A stretch of 64,000 nt of DNA, from contig NZ_AOJN01000023.1 in assembly GCF_000337335.1 (NCBI RefSeq), forward strand, positions 93,541 through 157,540, given 5' to 3'. This DNA is from Halorubrum distributum JCM 10118 (GTDB lineage Archaea > Halobacteriota > Halobacteria > Halobacteriales > Haloferacaceae). The notes below the pieces were generated by a model. It saw only the letters and a program-made list of their open reading frames with translations, was not told the origin of the DNA and did not search any database. This document shows, piece by piece, positions 35,497 to 44,002 of the stretch. Numbering within the stretch: position 1 is the first letter of the stretch; each line of letters starts with the position of its first letter. Position numbers and translations under genes: made by a program.

Positions 35497-36120
35497 ATGA
35501 ACGTCATCGGAACCGTCGGCCTCCCCGGCAGCGGGAAGGGGGAGGCGGCGAACGTGGCCGAGGCGGCTGGCATCCCCGTCGTCGTCATGGGCGACGTGGT
35601 CCGCGCCGAGTGTCGCCGCCGCGGCCTCGATCCGGCGCAACACCACGGTCGGATGGCCGGCACGCTCCGCGAGGAGGAGGGCGACGACGCCATCGCCGCC
35701 CGGACGCTCCCCCGGATTCGGGAGGCCGCGGCCGAGAGCGACCGCGACGACACCGTCCTCGTCGACGGCCTCCGCTCGACCGTCGAGCTCGAACGCTTCC
35801 GCGAGGCGTTCGGCGACGACTTCACCCTCGTCGCGATCCGCGCGCCGTTCGAGCTGCGCGCCGAGCGGCTGGGCGAGCGCGGCCGCGACCACTCCGACTC
35901 CGACATGGCGGCGCTCCGCGAGCGCGACGAGCGCGAGGTGGAGCTCGGCCTCGGCGACACCCTCGAACGGGCCGACGTGGAGATCGACAACACCGACAGC
36001 CTCGCGGCGTTCCGCGAGCGCGTCCGCGAGGTGCTGGGCGTCGCGGACGCGGAGTCTGGCTCCTCCGACGGCGACCCCGCCGACGCCGAGGCGCCCGGGG
36101 CCGGAGGTGACGGCGCGTGA
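35497..36120 (+). CDS. UPF0200-type P-loop NTPase (dephospho-CoA kinase-like)
   Basis: This 207-residue protein starts MNVIGTVGLPGSGKGEAANV with a P-loop (GLPGSGKGE at residues 8-16). It keeps VVMGDVVRAE near 28 and VLVDGLRSTVELERF near 88-102 in the archaeal UPF0200 pattern, a family related to CoaE. It ends in a disordered acidic tail of about 35 residues. A nucleotide- or CoA-precursor kinase role is likely by family but not shown. The GTG of the next gene overlaps its stop by 4 bases, so the two form an operon. Confidence 0.83.
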   Translation: MNVIGTVGLPGSGKGEAANVAEAAGIPVVVMGDVVRAECRRRGLDPAQHHGRMAGTLREEEGDDAIAARTLPRIREAAAESDRDDTVLVDGLRSTVELERFREAFGDDFTLVAIRAPFELRAERLGERGRDHSDSDMAALRERDEREVELGLGDTLERADVEIDNTDSLAAFRERVREVLGVADAESGSSDGDPADAEAPGAGGDGA

Positions 36121-36569
36121 TCTACAGCGTCGACGTCCGGATCGAGACGCCGGTCAACGACACGGAGGTGACCGACCGGGTCGCGGACGCGGTCGAGAAC
36201 GTCTTCCCCGACGCGGAGCCGGTCCACGAGGACGGGCGGCTCGTCTCCGAGACGCACAGCCTCGACGCCTTCTCCGACGTGCTCCACGAGCAGGAGATAC
36301 TCGACACCGCGCGGCGCGTCTTCCGACAGAACAGCACCGACGAGGGGTTCGCCTTCTCGCTGAAGAAGCAGGCGGCGTTCGAGGGCGTCGTCAACTTCGC
36401 GGTCGGCGAGCCGGACGAGCTCGGCGAGATCGACGTCGACGTGCGCGTCCGCGAGCCGGACGTCGAGTCGTTCATCGACTACGTCGCGCCCGAGACCGAC
36501 GAGGGACAGCCCGTCGACCCCGTCCGCGAGTACGGCGACCGGTTCGACCCCGAGGACGAGGCGTACTGA
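36117..36569 (+). CDS. UPF0201-type RNA-binding protein
   Basis: This 150-residue protein starts (GTG) MIYSVDVRIETPVNDTEVTDRV. It has the family block RRVFRQNSTDEGFAFSLKKQAAFEGVVNF (near residues 62-90) that marks archaeal UPF0201 proteins. These are often encoded beside the CoaE-like kinase. They are annotated as RNA-binding-domain-like, though the ligand is not established. It overlaps the upstream gene by 4 bases (GTGA). Confidence 0.83.
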   Translation: MIYSVDVRIETPVNDTEVTDRVADAVENVFPDAEPVHEDGRLVSETHSLDAFSDVLHEQEILDTARRVFRQNSTDEGFAFSLKKQAAFEGVVNFAVGEPDELGEIDVDVRVREPDVESFIDYVAPETDEGQPVDPVREYGDRFDPEDEAY

Positions 36570-36600
36570 GGCGCCAGACGGCGCGAGCGGGTCCTTCGCT

Positions 36601-37203
36601 TCAGTTACTCAGCGCCGACGAGCCCGCGCCGCCGATAGCACCGAAGACGGCCGGGTAGACGGCGCCGGCGAGCAGGACGGCGGTAACGATGTCCGGCGCC
36701 ACGCTCCCGTCGCCGACGGCGTACCGGAACAGGAACGCCCCGACGACCGCGAGCGGGAGGTAGCCGGCCGCGACGAGCGCTCCCGAGCGGGCGCCGTCGA
36801 GGGGACTGTCCGCGTCGGCGACCCGACCCGCGACGAGGCCCGCGACCAGCAGTAGGACCGGCGGGACGAGTAGCAGGAACCCCGCGCCCTCGGCCTCCAT
36901 GAGGAGGTTCCGCGACGACGTGCCGCCGAACACCGCTGGCGACACGGTCTCGACGAAGTGGGCGTTGTAGAACATCCAGCCGGACACCTGCCACGCCGAG
37001 ATGGGGTCCCCCCCGAACAGCTCGGCGAGGAAGTTCAGGCCCGACAGCCCCTCCTCGATCCGGCCGCTCTGCGTGACGTAGACGGACAGGTAGCCGACGA
37101 GGTACGCGGCGGCGCCGGCGACCGCGCCGCCGACCGCCTCTCTGGCGATGCTCGGATCCGAACCGGTCGTCGCGGTCGTTCCACCGGATGGTGACGAGGA
37201 CAT
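36601..37203 (-). CDS. integral membrane protein of unknown function
   Basis: This protein of about 200 residues has a Ser/Thr-rich cytoplasmic start of about 25 residues and about four membrane segments (near 27-47, 108-128, 146-166 and 172-195). Blocks are GGAVAGAAAYLVGYLSVYVTQ and WQVSGWMFYNAHFVE. This pattern is widespread in haloarchaeal proteins without assigned function. The ATG is chosen over one 63 bases upstream because it sits at the right distance from the first helix. Confidence 0.72.
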   Translation of the reverse strand: MSSSPSGGTTATTGSDPSIAREAVGGAVAGAAAYLVGYLSVYVTQSGRIEEGLSGLNFLAELFGGDPISAWQVSGWMFYNAHFVETVSPAVFGGTSSRNLLMEAEGAGFLLLVPPVLLLVAGLVAGRVADADSPLDGARSGALVAAGYLPLAVVGAFLFRYAVGDGSVAPDIVTAVLLAGAVYPAVFGAIGGAGSSALSN

Positions 37204-37313
37204 GCGCTCGGTGTCGTTTCGGGCGCCGTAAGTGTTTGTTGGGTCGGGATCGTCAGCGTAATTCAACGGCGTACTCGGTTGAAACGCCTCGCACCGTCGG
37301 AGCTACCCCGTGT

Positions 37314-37907
37314 TCAGGCGGTCGACTCCCGCCACTCCGCCTGCGAGATCGTGTACCGGACCTCGTCGTGGACGCTCCCGTCGGCGTAGACGAGCGCGTT
37401 GCGGAGGCGTCCCTCCCGTCGCCCGCCGAGCCGGTCGACGTACTTCTCGATGGCGCGCCGCGACTGCTCGTTGTCCGGGTGGTGGCTCACGGCGACGACG
37501 TCCAAGTCGAGGTCGTCGAACGCGACCGCGACGAGCGCGGCCGCCCGCTCGCCGGAGTAGCCGCGCCCCCAGAACCGCTTCCGCAGCCACGTGCCGAGGA
37601 CGGCGGTTCGCTTCTCCCAGTCGACCTCGAAGCCGCCGAACCCGGCTATCTCCCCCGCGCCGTCCTCGCCCTCGCGGGGCCGGATCACGTATCCCGCGGC
37701 CTCGTCCGCCTCGAACAGCTCGCGGTTGCGTTCGAGGAACTCCAGCGTCTCTTTCTTCGTCTCGTGGGGGTCCCAGGTGACGTACTCGGTCACCTCGTCG
37801 ATGCCGAGATCCGACGAACAGATCCGGTAGCACTCGTCGAGGTCGACGTTTTCGGGGCCGCCGACCTCGAGTCGGAGTCGGTCCGTCTCGATCGTCTCCG
37901 GGAACAT
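37314..37907 (-). CDS. GNAT family N-acetyltransferase (RimJ-like)
   Basis: This 197-residue protein starts MFPETIETDRLRLEV, the RimJ/RimL-like GNAT start. It carries AVLGTWLRKRFWGRGYSGERA near 121-141, where RKRFWGRGYSGE is the acetyl-CoA pyrophosphate loop (R/Q-x2-G-x-G/A). DLDVVAVSHHPDNEQSRRAIEKY near 150-173 is the second motif pair. It would acetylate a protein N-terminus or small amine with acetyl-CoA; the substrate is unknown. It is monocistronic. Confidence 0.87.
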   Translation of the reverse strand: MFPETIETDRLRLEVGGPENVDLDECYRICSSDLGIDEVTEYVTWDPHETKKETLEFLERNRELFEADEAAGYVIRPREGEDGAGEIAGFGGFEVDWEKRTAVLGTWLRKRFWGRGYSGERAAALVAVAFDDLDLDVVAVSHHPDNEQSRRAIEKYVDRLGGRREGRLRNALVYADGSVHDEVRYTISQAEWRESTA

Positions 37908-38001
37908 ACCGGCGAAGACGACGACCTGCGGATAAAACCCACCGGCGCTCTGCGAACCGTTCGCACGACGAGCTCGGAGGCTCCCGTCGAACGTCGGGGA
38001 C

Positions 38002-38934
38002 TCAGTCGTCGAGCGCGTCCGCGAGGTCGGCGCCGACGCTCGCGATCGCGTCGCGGGCCCGGTCGACCTCTTGCATCGTCATGAACCCGTGGACCATCGA
38101 CGGGTAGTTCTCGTAGCGCGTCGCGACGCCGTCCGCGACGAGCTTCTCCGCGTACGCCGTTCCGCCGTCCCGAAGCGGGTCGAAGCCAGCGGTGACGACC
38201 GTCGCGGGCGCGACGCCGGAGAGGTCGCCCGCGTGTATCGGGTCGGCGTACGGGTTCCGGCGGTGGATCTCGTTCCGGTAGTAGGCCTCCGAGAACCACT
38301 CGATGTCGTCCCGCGAGAGGACGATCCCGCCGTGTTCGCGCACCGACTCCTGTTCGGGGTCGATTCCGATTCCGGGGTACAAAAGCGCCTGGCGCTCGAT
38401 GTCGGGGCCGTCCCGCTCGGCGGCCATGAGGGCGGTGACGGCCGCGAGGTTGCCGCCCGCGGAGTCGCCCGCGACCGCGACGTCGCCGGTGCCGCGGAGC
38501 CGCTCCGTCGAGTCCGCCGCCCACTCGACCGCGGCGTAGGCGTCCTCGACGGCGGCCGGGAACGGGTGTTCGGGCGCGAGGCGGTACTCGACGGAGAGGA
38601 CGGCACAGCCGCTCTCTCGGGTGAGATGTCGACAGAGCCAGTCGTGGGTCTCGACGCTCCCGAGGACGAACCCGCCGCCGTGGAAGAAGACGACGGTCGG
38701 GAACGGGGGGTCGCCGTCCGGGAGGTACAGACGCGCCTGGCTGTCGCCCGCGGGCACCGGGACCGTCACCGACTCGGTCGCCCCGACGCTCGGCGGGTTG
38801 CGGTTCTGAAGCCGCGTCAGGGGGCCGGTCAGGAGCCGGAGCAGTTTCAGCTTGTAGCGACCGTGCGGGAGGGGAATACGCGACTGGCGGGCCGCGGCAC
38901 GCTTCGCCTGGGGGTCGATCTGGTCGGCGCTCAC
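38002..38934 (-). CDS. alpha/beta hydrolase, HSL-type esterase
   Basis: This 310-residue esterase has the oxyanion block FFHGGGFVLGS near 80-90 and the nucleophile elbow GDSAGGNLAAV near 152-162. The acid is in TAGFDPLRDGG near 243-253 and the catalytic His in MVHGFMTM near 276-283. It belongs to the hormone-sensitive-lipase-like family that hydrolyses short acyl esters. No signal peptide is seen, so it is cytosolic. Its physiological substrate is unknown. Confidence 0.87.
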   Translation of the reverse strand: MSADQIDPQAKRAAARQSRIPLPHGRYKLKLLRLLTGPLTRLQNRNPPSVGATESVTVPVPAGDSQARLYLPDGDPPFPTVVFFHGGGFVLGSVETHDWLCRHLTRESGCAVLSVEYRLAPEHPFPAAVEDAYAAVEWAADSTERLRGTGDVAVAGDSAGGNLAAVTALMAAERDGPDIERQALLYPGIGIDPEQESVREHGGIVLSRDDIEWFSEAYYRNEIHRRNPYADPIHAGDLSGVAPATVVTAGFDPLRDGGTAYAEKLVADGVATRYENYPSMVHGFMTMQEVDRARDAIASVGADLADALDD

Positions 38935-39021
38935 GTCCCGAGACTCGTCGGGCCCTCGACAAGACGGTTGCGGCGGGGTCGCCGGAGGTCGTCGACTTCG
39001 GCGTGCGCGCGTTCGGACCGG

Positions 39022-39942
39022 TCACCGCACCAGTCCGGCCGCCCGCAGCTCCTCGCGGATCGCGGCGCGTTTCACCAGCGCGAAGCCGACGCAGATGATC
39101 AGGAAGCCGGCGACCGTCGTTGCGGTGATCCCCTCGTCGAGGACGAGCCAGCCGACGACGGCGGCGAACACGGGCGCGACGTAGGAGACGAGGTTGATCT
39201 CGATCGGGCCGAGCCGGTCGAGCAGGTCGAAGTAGATGAGGAAGCCGATACCGCTCGCGACGACCGAGAGGTAGCCCAGGGCGAGCAGCGACTCCGTCGT
39301 CCACACCGCCCCGGCGATCGACTCGCCGAGCGCGAGCGAGACCACGTGGGTGAGCCCGGCGCCGAGCAGCATCGACCACGCCTCCATCGTCTCGATGGAG
39401 ATGTCGGCCTCGGAGGCCCGCGAGAGGACGGAGCCGAGCGCGAACGAGGCGGCCGCGAGCAGCACGAGCAGCTTCGCGCCCGTGCCGCCGCCGGTCAGGT
39501 TCGCGGGGTCGGGGTTCGCGAGGACGACCGCGCCGACGAGTCCGATCGCCAGCCCGAGCGCGCCGATCGCGGTCAGCCGCTCCGCGGGGAGGAAGGCGCG
39601 CGCGAACACCGTGGTCAGGAGCGGCGAGAGGCTGACGATGACGGCCGCGACGGCGCTCGTCACCGCCGGGTCGGTCTCGCCGACGAACAGGAACGAGTGG
39701 TACGCGGCGATGATGAACACAGCGCCGGAGAGGACTTCCAACCACGCGTCGCGGCCGCGGGGGATCGGGTCGTCGACCGCGTACGCCGCGTAGGCGAGCA
39801 TGACGACGCCCGCCACGTCGTACCGGAGCGCCGCGAACAGCACCGGCGGGACGTACGCCAGCCCCGCCTTGATCGCGACGAACGCCGAGCCCCAGACGGC
39901 GGCGAGGACCAAGAACAGCGAGAGGTTTCTGAGACGGCTCAC
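39022..39942 (-). CDS. DMT family (EamA) transporter
   Basis: This protein of about 306 residues has about ten membrane segments in two EamA repeats. It starts LSLFLVLAAVWGSAFVAIKAG, the typical first-helix signature, and carries VVGWLVLDEGIT near 252-263 in the second repeat. EamA proteins export amino acids or metabolites, but the substrate here is open. The start is a GTG at 39942; a TTG-started frame 27 bases further out is less likely. Confidence 0.85.
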   Translation of the reverse strand: MSRLRNLSLFLVLAAVWGSAFVAIKAGLAYVPPVLFAALRYDVAGVVMLAYAAYAVDDPIPRGRDAWLEVLSGAVFIIAAYHSFLFVGETDPAVTSAVAAVIVSLSPLLTTVFARAFLPAERLTAIGALGLAIGLVGAVVLANPDPANLTGGGTGAKLLVLLAAASFALGSVLSRASEADISIETMEAWSMLLGAGLTHVVSLALGESIAGAVWTTESLLALGYLSVVASGIGFLIYFDLLDRLGPIEINLVSYVAPVFAAVVGWLVLDEGITATTVAGFLIICVGFALVKRAAIREELRAAGLVR

Positions 39943-40031
39943 GTCCGCCCTCTCCCCGCGGCGCGCCAAAAGGTTCCGGAAACGGCCGCGTTCGCTGGAT
40001 TCGCCAGGGAGGGAACGGCGGGCGGATGCCC

Positions 40032-40691
40032 CTACCGGACTCGGTACCCGTCGGCGTCGCGGGCGACGACGCCCACGTCGGAGAGCCGGCGGAGCGCGCC
40101 CTCAACGGTCGACTCCCGCGCGCCGACCTCGTCGGCGACCGCCGCGGGCGTGCCGTCCGTCTCGACCACCGCGGCGATGACGGCCGCGAAGAAGCGGCTG
40201 TCGGCCTGCCCGCCGAGCCGCTCGTCGATCTCGGCGAGGGCGTCCTCGACGCGGCCCTGGACCCACCGCTGGGCGAGCGAGAGCTCGCGGTCGAGGTCCT
40301 GGAGTCGCGCGAACTCCTCGGCGAGCTCCGCGAGGTCGCCCGTCGAGCCCGAGCCGTCGGGGGCCTCGATCGAGAGGTGCGGACAGCGGCCGGACATGTC
40401 GAGGCTGTTCTTCGCCGGGTAGGCGCTCTTCGCGCCGAAGCCGTACGGCGAGACGCTCACCTCCAGCCGGAGGCTGCGCGCGATCCGGAAGTACTTCCGC
40501 CGCTGGTCGTCCGTCGTCGACTCGACGACCCCGGCCTCCTCCAGCTTCCGCAGGTGGTCGATCACCGCCTTCGGACTCACGTCCAAGTACTCCGAGATCT
40601 CCGTGACGTAACAGGGCTTGGTGGCGAGAAGCCGGAGGATGCGCCGCCGGTTCTCGTTGCCGAGGAGATCGAGCAGTACCGCGGAGTCCAT
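40032..40691 (-). CDS. ArsR-type winged-helix regulator with C-terminal second domain
   Basis: This 219-residue regulator has an N-terminal winged helix (NENRRRILRLLATKPCYVTEI near 11-31, then VSPKAVIDHLRKLEEAGVVE near 38-57) typical of archaeal ArsR-like repressors. A longer C-terminal half includes a coiled region near 120-150 and ends in a second HTH-like segment (TPAAVADEVGARESTVEGALRRL near 180-202). Such two-domain regulators are common in haloarchaea. Its target is unknown. It is divergent from the wHTH gene at 40936, with about 240 bases between. Confidence 0.83.
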   Translation of the reverse strand: MDSAVLLDLLGNENRRRILRLLATKPCYVTEISEYLDVSPKAVIDHLRKLEEAGVVESTTDDQRRKYFRIARSLRLEVSVSPYGFGAKSAYPAKNSLDMSGRCPHLSIEAPDGSGSTGDLAELAEEFARLQDLDRELSLAQRWVQGRVEDALAEIDERLGGQADSRFFAAVIAAVVETDGTPAAVADEVGARESTVEGALRRLSDVGVVARDADGYRVR

Positions 40692-40935
40692 TAACGTGTA
40701 GTTAGCGTTCAGCGGATAAAAGGTTGGCTTCCGGAGACGGACGCGTCGGGCGGAGATCGAAGGACGGGACGGCGGGTGGTGCGGTTCGTTCGTGCTCGCT
40801 TTCGCCCGCCGCTGAGGCGGTCGCCCCCGAGCGCGTGCGGCTCGCTCGCTCGACCGCCTCACGCTGCGACGTATCTCGATCCCGCCGCGGCGGCCCAAAT
40901 ACTGATTACCGTGACGGCGCACCCTTACGGAGGGA
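40692..40935. other. intergenic region between divergent regulators
   Basis: The 244-base gap holds the promoters of two regulators. TTAACG and TAGTTAGC near 40690-40707 and an AT-rich AAATACTGATTACCG near 40895-40910 are the likely elements. No repeat or small gene is seen. Confidence 0.35.
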
Positions 40936-41466
40936 ATGCCCGAGAAACAGCCGCGTCCCGAATGGAACCTCTCCGAGCGGGACACGATCATCTTACAGGA
41001 ACTCGCGCGCGACCCGCAGCTCACCTCCCGCAGGCTCCGGGACCTCCTCGACGAGGAGTACGACATCGACGTCTCTCACGTCACCGTCAACGAGTCGATC
41101 CGGCGGATGCGCGAGGACGGGGTGTTCCGGGAGGCGCTCGTCCCCAACGAGGAACACCTCTTCTTCTCGCTTTTCGAGTTCCAGTTCAACCCCGAGGGGT
41201 TCGAAGAGAACTGGCGGGACGCGCTCGAACACATCCGGTCGAGCCGCCACACGTTCATGTACTTCCTCTCCGACGGCGACTACCAGTGGAAGACCATCAT
41301 GATGTTCAAAGACCGCGAACAGGAGTCGAAGTGGATCCACGAGTTCTACAAGGAGTACGGCGAGCTCATCACCAACCTCCGCAACTCCGTCGTGACGAAC
41401 GTCCTCAAGTTCGGGACCGACCCCGAGCTGTTCGAGGTGTTTCAGGAGGACGGCGACGACGAGTGA
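40936..41466 (+). CDS. winged-helix DNA-binding regulator (haloarchaeal Lrp-like)
   Basis: This 176-residue protein has an N-terminal wHTH (LSERDTIILQELARDPQLTSRRLRDLLDE near 12-40, then VSHVTVNESIRRMREDGVF near 46-64) like Lrp/AsnC regulators. The C-terminal half, with aromatic-rich SSRHTFMYFLSDGDYQWK and FKDREQESKWIHEFYKEYGEL, is not the standard RAM domain. It sits at the edge of the acyl-CoA catabolic region and transcribes towards the ACAD gene. It is a reasonable candidate regulator of that region, which is inference from position only. Confidence 0.8.
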   Translation: MPEKQPRPEWNLSERDTIILQELARDPQLTSRRLRDLLDEEYDIDVSHVTVNESIRRMREDGVFREALVPNEEHLFFSLFEFQFNPEGFEENWRDALEHIRSSRHTFMYFLSDGDYQWKTIMMFKDREQESKWIHEFYKEYGELITNLRNSVVTNVLKFGTDPELFEVFQEDGDDE

Positions 41467-41487
41467 CCGTCGTCATCGGTCACCGAA

Positions 41488-42708
41488 TCAGTCGAACTCC
41501 CCGAACCGAGTGACGGCCTCCAGCTCCTCCGTCGGCGGGTCCTCGAACGCGTCCCGTGCGATCGTCCGCCGGTGGACCTCGTCGGCGCCGTCGACGATGC
41601 GGAACTGCCGGACGTTCTCGTGGAAGCGCGCGATCGGCAGGTCGTAGGCGATCCCGTTCCCGCCGCAGAACTGGAGCGCGTCGTCGATCGCCTCCTGGAC
41701 CACGTTCGCCGCGAACGTCTTCGCCATCGCCACCTCGATCCGCGCCTCGTGGCCGTCGGCGATCCGGCCGGCCGCGTGCCGCACCATCGTGCGGGCGGCG
41801 TGGAGCTCGGTCCGGCGGTCGGCGATCCGGAACCGCGGCCCCTGCTTCTCCGAGAGCGGCTCGCCGAACCCCTCCCGCTCGGAGAGGTAGGCGGTCGCGA
41901 TGTCGAGCGCGCGGTCGGCCATCCCGGCGTACCGCATACAGTGGGTGAGCCGGGCCGGCCCGAGCCGCCGTTGGACCAGCGTGAACCCCTCGTTTTCCTC
42001 GCCGAGCGTGTTCTCGACCGGGGCCCGGACGCCGTCGAACCGGATCTCGGCGTGCGTCGTCCCCACCAACCCCTCGCCGAGGTGCGGGATGTTCCGGACG
42101 ATCTCGACGCCGTCGGCGTCGGCGGGCACGAGGATGACCGAACAGCCCGCGTACGGGTGCGCCTCCTGGTCGGTGCGCGCGAACGTCAGGAACACGTCGG
42201 CGTCGAGTCCCCCCGTCGTCCACCACTTGTGGCCGTCGATGACCCACTCGTCGCCGTCCTTCTCGGCGGTCGTCCCCAGCATCTTCGGGTCCGACCCTCC
42301 GCCTCCCATCGGCTCGGTCATCGCGAAGCCGGAGTCGATCTCGCCGGCCGCGAGCGGGCGGAGCCAGCGCTCCTTCTGGTCCTCGGTGGCCGCGATCTCG
42401 AGGGTGTGCATGTTCCCCTCGTCCGGCGCCGCACACCGGAGCGCGGTCGGGCCGAGCAGGCTCCGTCCCGCCTCCTCGAACACGGGGAGCATCTCGCGGA
42501 AGCCGAGCCCGAGCCCGCCGTACTCCTCGTCGACCTGCGGGGCGTAGATCCCCTCGTCGCGCGCGGCGTCGCGCAGCGCCTCGATCTCCGCCGGCGGGAT
42601 CGGCCCCCGTCCGAGCCACTCCCGCTCGACCGGGAGCACCGTCTCCTCGACGAACTCCCTGACAGCTTCGGCGACCTCCGGTCCGCGTCCGATGTCGTCG
42701 TACTCCAT
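41488..42708 (-). CDS. acyl-CoA dehydrogenase (ACAD)
   Basis: This 406-residue flavoenzyme has TEPMGGGGSDPKMLGTTAEK near 151-170, the WWTTGG substrate block near 182-187 and LVGTTHAEIRFDGVRAP near 231-247. The C-terminal FCGGNGIAYDLPIARFHENVRQFRI (near 346-370) is the FAD/catalytic-side region. It is closest to the ACAD10/11-like group, which works with APH-type kinases on 4-hydroxyacyl-CoA. A divergent APH-type kinase gene starts 199 bases away, strengthening that reading. It would act on an acyl-CoA made by the ligase encoded at 44827. Confidence 0.88.
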   Translation of the reverse strand: MEYDDIGRGPEVAEAVREFVEETVLPVEREWLGRGPIPPAEIEALRDAARDEGIYAPQVDEEYGGLGLGFREMLPVFEEAGRSLLGPTALRCAAPDEGNMHTLEIAATEDQKERWLRPLAAGEIDSGFAMTEPMGGGGSDPKMLGTTAEKDGDEWVIDGHKWWTTGGLDADVFLTFARTDQEAHPYAGCSVILVPADADGVEIVRNIPHLGEGLVGTTHAEIRFDGVRAPVENTLGEENEGFTLVQRRLGPARLTHCMRYAGMADRALDIATAYLSEREGFGEPLSEKQGPRFRIADRRTELHAARTMVRHAAGRIADGHEARIEVAMAKTFAANVVQEAIDDALQFCGGNGIAYDLPIARFHENVRQFRIVDGADEVHRRTIARDAFEDPPTEELEAVTRFGEFD

Positions 42709-42907
42709 ACCGTTCCTTATTTAGCAATGTAAATAGTGGTTCCGGCTATTCTCCCAAAATTCTATATGAGGGGAAACTGATCCCCAATGTACCGAAAAAT
42801 AGATTTACAATGTTAGCCGAATATGCGACAACCGATGAAAGCCGTTCGGGCATAGATCGGTCACCCGCCGTTGCCTCCGGACCGCGTCGAACGGAGGACG
42901 ACCGGTC
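42709..42907. promoter_or_regulatory. divergent ACAD/kinase promoter region with three CAATGT sites
   Basis: The region is AT-rich, with likely TATA elements on both strands. CAATGT occurs at 42725-42730, 42785-42790 and 42808-42813. The outer ones lie in opposite-facing 13-base motifs (TTTACATTGCTAA on the minus strand at 42733-42721 and TTTACAATGTTAG on the plus strand at 42804-42816). This looks like paired operators controlling both genes. Confidence 0.45.
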
Positions 42908-43975
42908 GTGACCGACCCCGACTACCTCGACAGGCTGGTCGACGACGACGCGCTCGGGACGTATCTCGCGGCCGAGTTCGGGCCGGTGGACACGTTCGAC
43001 GTCGAGCGACACGCCGAGGGGCACTCGAACGAGACGCTGTTCGTCACGTGGGGCGACCGCGAGCTGGTCATCCGGCGGCCGCCGCCCGGCGAGACGGCCG
43101 ACACGGCCCACGACGTGCTCCGCGAACACCGCGTCGTCGACGCGCTCGGAGACACCGGCGTCCCGGTGCCCCAGACGCTGCGCGCCTGCGACGACCCCGC
43201 GGTGCTCGGGAGCGACTTCTACGTCATGGAGCGCGCCGACGGCGACGTGCTGCGCGACGCCGAGCCGCAGCGGTTCGCCGACCCGACCGCCCGCGAGCGG
43301 GTCGGGGTCGAACTCGTCGACACGCTGGCGGCGATCCACGCGGTCGACTACGAGGCGGTCGGCCTCGGTGAGTTCGGTCGCCCGGCGGGGTACACGGGCC
43401 GGCAGGTCGAGCGCTGGACGGACCAGCTCGACTGGGCCTTCGGGACGACGGAGTCGGTCAGGGAGGTACCCGACCTGGTCGCCGTCGGCGACTGGCTCGC
43501 CGACAACGTGCCCGACGAGCACCCGGAGACGCTCGTCCACGGCGACTTCAAGCTCGACAACGTGATGTACGGGCCCGGGACGCCGCCCGCGGTCGTCGCC
43601 GTCTTCGACTGGGAGCTGTCGACGCTCGGCGACCCCCTCGCCGACCTCGGCTGGCTGCTGCTGTTCTGGTACGACGAGGGCGACCCGGACCCGGCGATGC
43701 CCGACTTGATGTCGACGTTCACCGCCCGCGAAGGGTACCCGACCCGTGCGGAACTGATCGACCGGTACGAGGCGGTGACGGGCCGCGAGTTCGCCCACGA
43801 GCGGTTCTACCGCGCGCTCGCGGCGTACAAGATGGCCGCGCTCGGCGAGATGTTCCTCGCGCGGCACCTGAACGACGACAGCGACGACCCGCTGTATCCG
43901 AAGATGGAGTCGCAGGTCCCCGAGCTCGCGGCGCGGACGCTCGCGTACGTCGAAGGCGAGACCGAGCGATTGTAG
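42908..43975 (+). CDS. APH-type phosphotransferase (ACAD10/11-kinase-like)
   Basis: This 355-residue kinase-fold protein has GHSNETLFVTWGDRELVIRRP near 38-58, the catalytic loop HGDFKLDNVMYG near 211-222 and the metal block FDWELSTLGDPLADLGWLL near 234-252. This is the type found as the kinase half of eukaryotic ACAD10/11 and in bacterial levulinate catabolism, where 4-hydroxyacyl-CoA is phosphorylated. Aminoglycoside inactivation is an unlikely role. It starts at a GTG and is divergent from the ACAD gene, with shared upstream motifs. Confidence 0.85.
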   Translation: MTDPDYLDRLVDDDALGTYLAAEFGPVDTFDVERHAEGHSNETLFVTWGDRELVIRRPPPGETADTAHDVLREHRVVDALGDTGVPVPQTLRACDDPAVLGSDFYVMERADGDVLRDAEPQRFADPTARERVGVELVDTLAAIHAVDYEAVGLGEFGRPAGYTGRQVERWTDQLDWAFGTTESVREVPDLVAVGDWLADNVPDEHPETLVHGDFKLDNVMYGPGTPPAVVAVFDWELSTLGDPLADLGWLLLFWYDEGDPDPAMPDLMSTFTAREGYPTRAELIDRYEAVTGREFAHERFYRALAAYKMAALGEMFLARHLNDDSDDPLYPKMESQVPELAARTLAYVEGETERL

Positions 43976-44002
43976 GCCCGCAGTCGGGCCGCGGGCGGTG
44001 AC

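Noticed and set aside
39943..39969. Upstream TTG start for the EamA transporter
   Set aside because: The GTG at 39942 starts just before the first helix, and the extra residues are not family-like.
42908..43975. Aminoglycoside resistance kinase
   Set aside because: The sequence is of the ACAD10/11 kinase type and lies beside an ACAD gene.
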